In this document: positions 39,484 through 52,400 of the stretch, one piece after another
Layout of the letters: every line of letters begins with the position of its first letter
Numbering within the stretch: the stretch's first letter is position 1
From: Owenia fusiformis
Lineage: Eukaryota > Annelida > Polychaeta > Sabellida > Oweniidae
Assembly (NCBI GenBank): GCA_903813345.2
Contig: CAIIXF020000006.1
Coordinates: 18,857,936 to 18,921,935 of the forward strand
DNA: 64,000 nt
Reading direction: 5' to 3'
Program-made: the position numbers and the translations under genes
Notes under the pieces: model-generated
The model's database searches: none
Seen by the model: the letters and a program-made list of their open reading frames with translations, nothing else
Told to the model about the DNA's origin: nothing

Positions 39484-39505
39484 TATCCTGATATTGTACA
39501 GATCT

Positions 39506-39511
39506 TTAATG
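39506..39511 (-). terminator. Possible SETDB1 poly(A) signal variant
   Basis: On the minus strand ATTAAA, a common poly(A) signal variant, lies 23 bp after the stop codon and before the piggyBac-like element. I found no AATAAA close by, so the true 3' end may instead lie in or beyond the element. Confidence 0.25.
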
Positions 39512-39533
39512 CTGTTCGTATTGTTTATAGGGG

Positions 39534-40437
39534 TTAGAGGAGTCTTCCTCTACATTCTGCTGAGCCACAATAACAATAGAGGACCTTCCCTGGCACACTG
39601 CCTACTTCATAACTATAGTCCCATGTTAGTTCTGTGCCAGCTCGGATATACCTGCAAGCAAAGAAATGGTTTATATGGTTAACAGTCTTAGGTAGGGAAT
39701 GAGGAATTCTGTTACTGTAACTCAGATTTACTGAAATATCCATACCCGATATACAGATTTGTAATTGAGGAATGTTTGTACATTTTTAATTTCAACCTCT
39801 TTCCTCTAGAATTATAGGAAGTATCAGCTATACATATTGAACACCCTGTGAGAAGAATTCACTTACTGCAATGCAAAGAATGCTACCCATGGAAATCTGA
39901 GATCTTGTGTGTCTACAAAGACATTCTGGACGAATACATTTGGACTGCAACAATGCTGTAATTTGAAGCAAACAATATTAAATTATAACTTGTAGCTCTT
40001 CATCCTGAAAAAATTATTGAAACGAATTTCAACATTGGCATCATAGTATTTCTCCATGTTAGATATTTGCTTTGAATAGATGGCAGCCCTTGACAATGGT
40101 CTCATTGTATTTTATTTCTTATGGATAAAAAATCAAGTTACATTACATTCCTTATTTGTAGTATTTTAGTGCATTTGTGTTTGGCATTTTTGTGAACTTT
40201 TTCTCTGGCCTTTTCCCCAATGTACATCAAAATGTGCATCAACGTTTACTCATGAAAACTGGTGTTGCATCGATGTACAATTATGACACCTCATGACAAC
40301 ACTACTGCTCTCCCCATAAATTCCTTAAATACGTACATTGAGATATCTGCCTATGTTTCCAATGGACTTAGCATCCATGATGTAGCAGAAGTCTTCACCT
40401 GAGATGAGCCTCCTTGTACTGGGATATTTTTCCTTCT
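39534..40437 (-). CDS. SETDB1: SETDB1 exons 24-26: C-terminal half of SET and post-SET
   Basis: Exons 40437-40337, 39955-39867 and 39651-39534 encode the catalytic half. Visible blocks are [46 protein letters not shown] and [17 protein letters not shown]. The post-SET is [13 protein letters not shown], ending at the stop as in the family. The cofactor and pseudoknot motif is usually NHSCSPN. Here the Ser is Cys (NHCCSPN), while the His and the second Cys are kept. The ELTWDY motif with its active-site Tyr is intact, so an active enzyme is expected. Confidence 0.96.
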
Positions 40438-43400
40438 CTGGAAACACATACATATGAATAACACATAATTATGATAATGTAGGCAACTCATGTTTTTGAG
40501 TCTCTCTAAACCTACCTTAATCAACCATGCGGTACAAACTTCGACCGTTAATTTAAATTTTTGACCTACCAGGTGTTTGAAAATCAAGGATTGCGAGTCT
40601 CATACTGCACCGTTTTTCTTCAAACTTGTTCCATTCAAAGCATAACAAAAATGCCTTTCTGTTGGTACATTATTCTGCTATACAGAGTCCCTACTTTCAG
40701 TGGCATTTGGGTCCCCAGCTGTGAGAAGGGCTTCTCACAACTGGGGAAACCAAAACGCTGCTGAAACGAGCGACTCTTTTCAAAAAAGCAGGTCAAAAAT
40801 TTTAATTAACGGTTGAAGTTTGTACCGCGTGTCAACCTTAAATTCATCCTTGCAGCAAGTATATAGTATTTTATAGAATTTAAGCATAAATGAAGTCTTT
40901 TGAAGAAGAGTGCCTTAATTCTACACATTTCCACATTTGCAATCAAACTTTTTTCATGACACTGTCATTAGTTAAAACTGAAACAACAAGTTTATTTGTA
41001 GACTATTTGTTAAGCTATTGGGAATAATAATTTACATGTCCTGTAACTGTACCTGGTTTACTTAGTTTTTCTTTCTTCTTTTCTTCTGATGGCATTTGGA
41101 TTCTATATGTTTTGTTGCTCTTTGGATCTGGCAGGTTCCTAAATCTAGATCTATCTTTCTTTCTTCTATCTGAAACATAAATCATCATATTTTTAAAATT
41201 TGAAAGTCATGCCCTGACTCTTTCTTTGCTAAATTCATGGTGACATCCCAGGTTTTACTAGACTTCAGTTGATATTATAGGAACCCAACTCCCATACTGT
41301 ATATCTTTATTAACACTTATAAATTAGTAAGCAGAATTGAACAGAATTGAACTTTGACAAACTATAGTTGAAAATTAGATATATAAGATATTTCTTAAAA
41401 AATTTAATCAATGATTTTTGATCTGTATAGTAAAGAATATAGTTCCACAAGTTTTTCACTTAACATACCACATATCTCTTTCCAGATTGTTCTATTCTTC
41501 ATAAACTTTTTGCAATTTAGAGAGACACTGCAAAGATGTTTATGTAAAATGAAGATGGGAACTTCAAGTTTCTATCATTCATTGTAAAAATGAAATGTTT
41601 GGTGGAATGAACTTTTTATATCTTTGGGTGAAGTGTGACTTTCACAAAATATTACTTTATTCATTTGAATCCACAGCCAGCTTCCTAAAAAACATTTAAT
41701 TTTCCAAATAGGGATGAAATAGACCTCCCTCCATTTATCTTGCAGCTGTAAATTTCCTATTATCATTATGAATTGTTTTACCACATGAGAAAACATGTGC
41801 TTTATGCGTTATCATTCATACTTTCATAGATAGCTGCCCAGTCACATGCTACCACATGCTTCCATATTGTTACAATACAATGACACATATGTTCAGTGAA
41901 TGGTAAATGGTGTCTCATTCACTGTAGCTAGTTATGGTTTTCAATTTTTCTTGAAATCATGAACTGCCAAGAATTATCCATATGATATCCATTTTTGGAT
42001 ACATGTATATTTCTGTTATTTTTGGTAACTGTCAGTTTAAAATTTACACACATGTAGTCTGATGCTGTTATTTCCATTAGACAAATTGAAATAACATTGT
42101 AACTGAACCCTAATGCCCTTTTGACTAGATCCTTTCAGACACTTCAGAAATGTATCCACTGATATAGACTGATTGGTGTTGTTCATTTAGACAGAGGTGT
42201 TCAATGAACAGACAGGTGTTCACTGAGACAGACAGGTGTTCACTGAGACAGACAGGTGTTCACTGAGACAGACAGGTGTTCACTGAGACAGAGAGGTGTT
42301 CACTGAGACAGACAGGTGTTCACTGAGACAGACAGATGTTCACTAAGACAGAGAGGTGTTCATTAAAACAGGTTTAACTGTATATCTAATCCTCAACAGA
42401 TCTCAATCTCTATTATCTAGATAAGATGTAAACAGCTCCCTTCCTCCATTGTACTTTAGTTACACAACGATTGGTTATGAAACTTCAACACCCAAAGCTA
42501 AAACTACACCCTAGTCATGGCTATTCCTCTCCGAAATAAATAAATAATAGACCATATTCATAGTATTTCTTGGATGATTTGAAGTATCAACTGCCTAAGC
42601 AACACCCTGTTTTTTATTTCTTTTTATTTCCTACAAATAAACTCCTTTTTGTTAATTGAAACAGAACCATCATGAATTTTTATGCCCGAGCATAAAATTG
42701 TATATAAACCTGAATTTTCAACACATCTCCACAATAACCAGCTCCAAGCTCAAACAACATACAGCAACACAGACAACCTCAACCAACGTGAAGATCAACA
42801 AGATGACAAGCAAATTGATGACTGCAACCCTCCTGGTGGTGCTCCCAAGCATCTGCTTAGGCTTCCTCCTTGAGGATATCTTTGGGAAACCCCCTGCAAC
42901 AGTTGAACGTGTCGAGGTCCCAAAATATCTCGGCAGATGGTACCAGGTCTACTCTAACAACAATCTCTGGAACTCTTTCCTGAGGAATGCCGTCTGTATC
43001 ACAGCTGACTACAGAGCTATCAACGCAACTACCATCTCAGTACTGAACTCAAACCGTATCAAGACCCCCGATGGCCCTTTGGATCAGATCACAGGATTCG
43101 GATACAAGACTGAGACTGAGGGACAACTCTCTGTACAACTAGCTGGAGTCCCAGTGGCAGCACCTTGTAAGTAGATACTTTGGGGATTTCTCTATACTAC
43201 AGTAGTATACAATATACATGTACAACCAATTACTGTTCCTCATTTTTTCTTTAATGAGCAGATGTCATACTTCAGAATCAAAACCTGGTCAAATCAGCCT
43301 AATGAATCAAATTCTCCTATTTGGTTGATAAGGTTTTTGAGGTTTTGTTTTCTGTTTACAAATTTGACTCCAATTCGAAAATCAAAGGACTCTCAGTAAC

Positions 43401-46400
43401 GCAAGCTCATATTTTATTTCAGATTGGATCATCAAGCTTGGACCAGTTGTAAATGGCCAATACCAATACTCCATAGTCTCTGACCCAATTCGTTATGCAC
43501 TATTCGTCCTCGCCAGAGACCCACAGGAATTTGCTGAGAAGTACGACAAAGAGGTCTTGAGCTACTTGGAAGGAGAGAAATTCACTGACTTTGAAAACAA
43601 ACCAATGGAGGTGTACAGTGGAAAGGATTGTCTCTTTGCCGATGTCCCTCCACAGTAATACTGAGAACCAACCATATTTATGAACATTTATTTATTTTTT
43701 TGTACGTGACCTGATCTGAATAAATTCCATGTAAAGATAATTCAATATTATAGTTTTGGTGACTTTTTGAACATGATGAAAACTGCTACTGGATTACTCA
43801 ATACCAAAGTTGATTATGCCATTTCAAAACATGATTAAAATCAAATAAAACAGTTAACTTCACATAAATCCATACTAACAAATTAATTAGCTCTAATTTT
43901 TACAATCTCTTGATTTTTAGTTTCATTTCATAATTGAATTTAGACGATGGTGTAAATTAAAACATTCCTAAATAAAAAAAATTAAGAAATTGCGATTTTC
44001 AATATTTTGGAAAAGCAGGCACCAGTTATGTACAAGCATTACTTAAATATTACACACAAACAATTTACTATGATTCATTTTGCCCTAAATATGACAAATT
44101 TGATTTACTGGTATTTGAGTAATTACTCTAAATTGCTCTATTTCATCTCACCAGATCCTGGGCTATAGCGAAATAAGGTTGTCATGACAAAATGCCATCA
44201 CCTTTTATATTATAGTAAATGGTTACAATTTGCTACAGACACTGACTGATAACCACTGCCAAATATTGAACACCAGTCACAAAAAATGGTAGCTGTAACA
44301 ATATGTCACAACTTCTTTGTGGTGACATAAAAATATGAATCAAATCTACTTACTTCTATCATCTGAGTCATTGTCGTCATCATTTGGCTCTGAAATAAAA
44401 ATTTAGGACGTTTGACAATTCATATTTACATCATTTTCTGTTTTTACTTTTTGATAGGCCTACAACTTTTATTCAAAAACTTACTGAACACATTGTGCAT
44501 GATCTTTCTGCCATTTTTTGTTTGCCCTGGAGAGAGGGATTCAGGATCAGAAATGGGGATCAATGACCAGGAGATGGGACCAAGGGTCTGGATATTAGGG
44601 GAAGGGAAAGAGAATGGGGATCTAAGGCCTGGATTTTTAGATTGAGACCCCGAAGATAGGGATCAATGGCAATTTATTTAAGTAACACCAATCAGCTCTA
44701 CATTGTAGTCAATTATCATTAATTTATGATCATATCATACATAATTTGAGAAGTTTGGCTCAGAAATGGAATTTCAGGAACTTATATACAAATATACAAT
44801 AAATCACATGCAATATATCACTGTACCACTTCTCAGATATTTGGGGTTGAAAGAATACACAAACAAATGATTTCTAAATTAGTATATACAAATACAGAAC
44901 GAGCAAATATGCATATCAAATAACAAGCATTTTTGTATTGGATTTAGTACAATAGACATGCATTAAATAAATTATTTTTCAATTTTTAGTCATTTTAGTC
45001 CTTCTGTCAACCCCAGTTATTCTGCCATACTAGTGTAGTACAGTATAATGCAATACAGTAATAGTAGTAGAGTAGAACATCTCTGTATGCAGAACACTTC
45101 AGAGGCTCACAGCACAACTGATGACTTAATGTTTAATGAATCTCTATAAGTGGGCTACTTTTTAGAGGTACCAAAACTTTCTAAAAGTGTTCAACTTACA
45201 CAGCATTTACTGTATTTGCATCATACCGGACATCATGGACATACAGAACATTTCCATGTTTTTTCCAGACATGGCTATTGCATATTTCATATTAAGGCAT
45301 CATAGTCAACATAAAATAACACTAACTAATGACAATCAGTTGAATGCATCATTCAAATTGTGTAAAACATTTCAAGAAAATTGTGTTCTTTAAAATCATG
45401 TATTTTAATTACACCATATAATTCGAGATATCATTTTTAATATGATTACATACCTGAAATTTTCAGGCCCCCAAGACTAGAATTGAGCTTGGTGGGGGTC
45501 CCTCCTAAAAATTATTATAGTCTGATATAAATGAATTGTGTAAACAAAACCAATTTTCTGGCCATTTGTTAAAATTAGATCATGAATTGTCACTAAAAGT
45601 TAGTATAGGTTAATTTGACTAATGCACACAATAATTCAGTGTTATGCACAGCCTCAAGACCCAAAAACTAAACTTTACTAATATACACTGTTGGTCAAAT
45701 ATATGGAATATTATAAGGCATTTCATAAAAATCAGTATGCTGTCTTTATAATAAGAATTATGATTTATTTGAAGACTCAGATGGATTATAAAGTTTTAAT
45801 TCCTGGGAAATGAAAAATGTTGTTCAATGTGTTTATTTTATTTTTTATGACCATTCTATGAAAAAATATTTGAAAAATCTCCATTCATTAAAATCTAAGA
45901 GGGCATTGAAAATGAGGAAATCAATGGTAAATAAATATTCCACATATATGAGCAATGGTGTAAGCCCTCTATTTATTTATATTGGCCTACTACCCAATTG
46001 TCTATATATTCTTGAAGATATGTACAAGACTGTATGTGGAGCAGAACATAACACTAACTAATAACTATAAAACTTAAATAAAATTGAAAATGCATTAACC
46101 AAAACCATGCGTAAAGAATGTAATCAGGTAATTTTTAATGGTTCAGGCCCGTAGCCAGGGGGGGTTCGCAGGGTTCGGGCGAACCCCCCCCCCCTGGCCA
46201 AAAATTCTTTCAAAATCATGCAGTTTTTCACCATTTTGAGCACTTCTCAAGTGATTTTAGCCATATTTGGGCCAAAATTGTCAAATGTGAACCCCCCCTG
46301 GAAATTTTTGAAAAATGAACCCCCCCCTTGGCAAATCCTGGCTACGGGCCTGTGGTTTATATTCTATTGAATTAATCTCAAGTTAACAAAAGTATGGCAC

Positions 46401-49400
46401 ATTGCCACAACAATTTTGAATTTGAATCTGAAATATTTCTTGTAGCTGGAAAAATATACCTGATATATTAAATACAAAGAAATATCAAGATCAGCTTATC
46501 AAATAAAAGACTGGGTTTATATTCCAATGCTGTCCCAAAACATAATCAAAATTTTATTTCAGATTTATCCCCCCTCCCCCAGACTAAAATATAATTGAAC
46601 ATTTAGAGTCATTAAAATCTCCTCGTGTAGCCCCTCCATCCAGATTACATAAGAGTGCATTGATATATCAACCTTGTCTCAAAACCAATGTATTAATTTA
46701 CAACTAGACTACCTATGTTTGGATTATGTGACATGTAACGAAGGTCCTCATCGAGATCGGGTAATTCATCCTGTTCCAGTACAAAGTGACCAGAGTTGGA
46801 TGTCGCTGTGCCATAAAAAGACAAATGGAAGATTTTAACCAATCAGAAACAGAATGAAACTTTGAATTCCCTGACTGATTATCTTTTGAAATGCCCATCT
46901 GCTTATGCTTATTTTGCTCAATTTCTTTCTAAAATTTGAGCGTGACAATTCTGTATATTTTAGAATGTGTTAACTATTCCTTGCTGATTCCACTCATTTC
47001 TACGTAGTCTTCCATTCAAAAACATGACTCCATAACTTCTATGAAATTTCTAAGAGATAATGTTTCTTGGATGAAATGTCAAGTTGGCCATGCTTACTGT
47101 TTAAAAAATCTCTAGCAGTACTGGACTATGCTAATTTCTTAGCATTTAACAATATTACTTAGACCTATTATATATTCATAGGTAGTCAGGATTGGAAGAT
47201 TAATGAGGAAAATGAGACTGCTTTATTTCTATCTAACTTTTGCAACTATTCCTATTTATTAATCCACACTTAGGAATATATTTACAAGTTAATTTAGATA
47301 TACAATACAATGATTAAAGTCTTTCTTACTTACAAAAGTATGAGTCAATGATTCAGAAACTGTTTGAAAGAATTAAAGGCTCCATGTTAAGTTTGAAATT
47401 GTGCTTTTATCATCTGTATACCATCTGCCATGAAGATGGTTTTAGGCATTTAAAAAGGAAGTTGTTCTTATTGTTCTTGTTGTACTTATATTCAAATTCT
47501 TTATATATTCCAGAATATTCACCAGTGATTTTGCGTATTTTTCAACTTGCAATACAAAATAGCTAATAATGATAGGCACCAAAACCATTCCCTGTTTATC
47601 GATATATAATATGCATGGAGTCTCCATTTTAAAAAGAAAGGTTTCACATATCATTTGACTACAATACAATCCAAAGCCAAACTTTACATGGGGACTTTAA
47701 ATTGTAAACAGACATTATTAATGAGTTATTTTTGTCTTAGCACTAGAAAAAATAAATAAAACAATAAAATATGAAACAGTTTAACAGTGTAACCATATAG
47801 AGTTGCTGGAGCATTGCCCCAAGAGAATCAAGACCATTAAATATTGCAACTGGAATTTCCCGCGGCTAGGCAATATACTGTAAACAGTATTCAAATTAAA
47901 TGAACCATGCAAGTTATTCAAAGAATAGAACAGAAAAATCTTAATTCAATTTTGAAATGTCTGTCTGCCGTCTGCTCATGTTTTCTTTGATCAATTTCTC
48001 TCTTAAATTTGAAAGAAGTGTCTAATTTTGTGAAATTTCTATACAGTTTAGAGTGTTGACTTCATGCCTGTTTACTTTATTTCTTGCTAATTCCTCTCTT
48101 TTCAACTCAATACTCAATTGAAAACATGAATGTCAGGGTGACATTCAACTTATTTCTATGTAAAAACCTGGTTGTTTGAAGAGTTTCACTTTCAGGCCTC
48201 CCAATGATTCATATTTAAACTCTGCTACACAAAGTAAAATCATGTCATCACTCAGACAGATATGTATTTTTCTCATTTTGAAATCATTAATTTTTTGGTC
48301 AAGCAATGAAAAAGCAAAGTCAATTTATTTTAATTTTCATCCCTCATTTCTACATTTATGATTACTGTACATGTGCGACAATAAATTATAAATTGGAGGT
48401 AATGTCCTAATATAAGTATCACAGCACTCAGGAAAAGTTGAAAACGAAAAGTTGAAAACTAGGATATGAGTTGAAGAACAAGCATGTGAAGTGTTCAATG
48501 AATCGATTAGATCATGGATAATCTTAAATGAAACTCTCAAATGAATGCTCCCAATACAATCTCAAAGTCAATTCACAAAATTGTATGTTAGAGCTGGCAC
48601 AGTATGGAATGGTGAGATATCTTTTATTCACAATATCTATTCTGACTTTACAAATTAAATAAAACATAAATGCATGTAGCAGTTTCGCCTATAGGATAAT
48701 ACACCGATTGCTTTTTGGAAGTTACTCTTGGAATTTAAAGCTTTAGGGAATCTGCTACAAATAAACTAAATTTAACCAAACTAACCAAAAAATCAGAACC
48801 TGGTTTATATTTCCATTCCATGCTATGCCAAGTTGTGAGAGGTAAAACCGAAGGTCTGACATATTGACATATGTAACCCTGTGCAGGAATAAATCTAGAA
48901 GATTCTTAATACTCGACATACCTTGAGATTTGCTGTTACTATCATCATCACTCAGGACAATACAATCATCAGGTTCTGGAATATTCTTCACCCACTCTGC
49001 CGTCTGCTTGGTAGAAGACTTCTGCTGCTGAATAGACCTGGGTAAAGATTTTGTTTGGTCAATATCATATTTACACATTTTGAGGCAAATTTTGTAATTA
49101 TATGAATCATCTGTTATGAATCAAACAAAGTAAACATGGACTTAGGTGTCCCGAGAGTTCACATTGACATAATAGAAAATAGAAATACACATACATGCAC
49201 AAGGAATCATTCAACATGACATGTAGAAGTCAATGTAAATGGAATATTAAATGTACAGAGTGATCCAATATAAAGAGGCAAAGTAAAGGATATGCATCAT
49301 TTGCAGTTGATATACTGTTGGTGGTATACAAGAATACCCAAAGAGCTAAATTCTTTGCTATGTAAAATCAATACAATGAAACTAAAGACACATTGCGTGA

Positions 49401-52400
49401 TCACACTAAATTCTCCAGATTGTAAAATATAATCTATTGTGAATCTCGAGTTTTGCATTGTTAACATTCATTCAGCATATCCCTGTAAATGCCACGTAAG
49501 ATTGTCACATTGAAATGAGTAATACTCACCTTTCTAATACTCATAAAGTCTAAGTCTAATATACAGCCTCAGATGTTCATTTGACAAGGCAAAATCTTAA
49601 TACTGGGCAAAATCCTAATAATGTAAATGCATGAAGGCTGTGTATTGGACTTTATTATATTATATCACTGTCATGTTCCTCATTCTTTGATTGGCCCATG
49701 TCCTACACGTGACATCCATTGAATATCAAATGATATTCACCAGTCAGGACTTTTAAAGTCCGGTGTAATTTCAATTACATATATATCCCCGGGAGTGCTT
49801 GTTATGATTAATTAGACATCAATAGTTTGTTATTCCATTAATGTGAGTGAGGAATATAACAGCGAATAACAAAACAAATATTTAATTCTATTTTCAGTGA
49901 ATACCTTTGACACTTTCACAAGATGATATTCCACTCGCCCTTTGGGATTCGTGGAATATCACTTGTGAAAGATGCACAGGCATTCACCTCAATAGAATCA
50001 AATAGTTGTAAAATATGCTCATATATAGCTACAGGGATGTATAGACAATCATAAGATGTAGTTTAAGTCTATTTGAGTCTGTTTAGCACAAATATTTCTT
50101 TAAAACTGAGACAATTTGGTGAGTTCACTTGGTGAAAAGCTGATTTCTCCAAAATGTAGCAATAGTAAGTGAAAGGACTCTTATATATATGGATGTACGT
50201 AGTGGTTCAAACAAATGTTTTATTTGTCAAGAACTTGTTGACCAATAGACAGAAGAATGGTCAGACAAAATAGCAAAAATAGCGACAATTCCAAGAGAGA
50301 AAATATTCTTAATTCTTGGAATAAAATATTTTGAAATTCAGGATTTTTGGTTAACCAGATATATATTGTTAAACAGACATTGAATTTATGAATGCCTAGT
50401 ATTAAGGTGCCAGGTGGAATTTATTGGGAAATGCCATTAATCTAATATATGATCCAGCTTACCCATGCAAAAGTATCATGGCAGTCAACTCATTCATAGG
50501 GAAGGAAGGGGGACATGTTACTGATTCTAAGAAACTACCACTTAAAATGAAAGTGATTCATTTCAGTGAAGTACCAAGTTTGGCCTACTAAGCAAATTAT
50601 CAATAATGTTAGATTGTTACCAATAATATCAGAATATTGAAGATTAATTTCAATGGAACTGACTGCCATGATATCTTTAATGTTAAACCTTGCTCAGCAT
50701 ACATGCTACCATATCATCTTTCAAAAATTGGAAGTGAAAGGAGAAAATCCATTTTCAAATGATTTATGTTTATTTGAAAGAATAGATTCCCATAAATTTT
50801 AGAAGAACGTTTTTTTTTGCGAAAATTGAAACCATTGGAGTGAAGTTGGATAATTGTATTTCAAATCTTGCCCTTAGTGCACCCTTTATTTCTTCTTTAA
50901 ATGTTAGACCTCTTGTATAACCTTCAAAATCTATTTCAATAATATTAATGAAACTAACCATGCATCTTTATCTTGAGCTGAACTATTTTCTGGATTCCTT
51001 TTCAGTAGAATCCTGTCCAATTTATTGGAGGATTCTTGGGGCCGTCTGCTTTGCCTGTAAGCACAGACATTTTCCATGAAAAATCTGAAATCTTCGGTCA
51101 CATTTTTTAACTTCATTTCCCTCAGAGATTTGAATAAGAATTTTGATATTTCATTTTCTTAGATTTCATTTATCTAATATTCAATTTAATAATACTAAGT
51201 GTGTCAATCATATGCCATTGTATTACATACCATGGTAATTCCTTGGTTTACACTGTAGTATTATTATTTGCCACTTTTAATACATGACACAAAATGTTTA
51301 TTGCACTCACATTCTCCTTAAAATTGATGCAAGTGTCCGATTGTTTTTTTAAAAAATTTTACAATTTAATGTATTACCTCACTACTTAACCAATTTCTTT
51401 CTTTCAAAAGTTCAAATGTTTCCAATTTATTTTGAAATTGAAGTGTATGTCCATAACATAAATTATTGTTATTCAGCAATATATAGTTATACAGGTACAA
51501 CATCAAATTGTCCACACATTGTGCTACTACAAATCATACTTTAACAAGAAAAAAGAAAAAGAGAAACACAATTTATATTAGAAGCTAGCCTATAATGCTT
51601 TTTTAATAACTGGCAGCTTTATTGAGTATTGTAATTACATGAATTATAAATAAATATAAATAAAAAAAAGCTTAAAATTTATATTAGAAATATAATCACA
51701 TTCATATAGAATTATGTGAGATGTGAGAAACTCAAAATTGTTTTTTCTTTAATAATATATTTGTTTCTTTATGAAATATTTTTGCTTTTTTGATGAAATG
51801 GTTAAGCAAATGAATTAACAGCAAGCATTAGCAAGAGAACATCACTCCAACACCTAAGCTAAGAATTAGAGGTAAGGATATCAATCATGTACAGAAGGAG
51901 ACTAAATATACATAGATATACATTTAGATTTTATCTCATGAAGATAGTTCCTAGGACAAAATATCCTTGTTTTTTATATTATCAGGTGGATTATTTCCAA
52001 CTTGTAACATAACAAGAATTTTCTTTACCACTTGCATGAGCAAACAGAAAATTGGGATGGAGGAAAAGAGAAGGGAGTGAAAAATTTGATCCAAGACAAT
52101 ATGTGAACAGAAAACAATGCAATTATGTATGATGATAATACAACAATACAACACACACCACTACAAGCGATAATATATGTAAAAGCACATCTAGGTAAAA
52201 AAAATGCCCAGTCACATTGTACAATTGGCAAATAACTTTTGAGAAAAATTAAGCTGATAAAGCCTTTAAAATGTTCAGTTATTTCTTTAGATATGTATAG
52301 AATATGCTACGATTTTGAGGAATATCATTTTCATGTTATCTACGAGTTGATATCAGTATCTGCACAAATGAGTGCAAAGAATAAGTACAGATGTTGAAAA

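Larger units (their letters stand above)
41170..44353. other. Large SETDB1 intron hosting the lipocalin gene
   Basis: Besides the lipocalin gene and the minisatellite, this intron holds a copy of repeat family A (about 44180-44332) close to its acceptor-side exon. The rest is AT-rich sequence in which I see no further signal. Confidence 0.7.

Noticed and set aside
42189-42370. Regular repeat spacing that could suggest a CRISPR array
   Set aside because: Units are contiguous 20-mers without unique spacers in an animal genome; it is a minisatellite.
42682-42873. 63-codon frame overlapping the lipocalin start
   Set aside because: It is out of frame with the lipocalin signal peptide and body.
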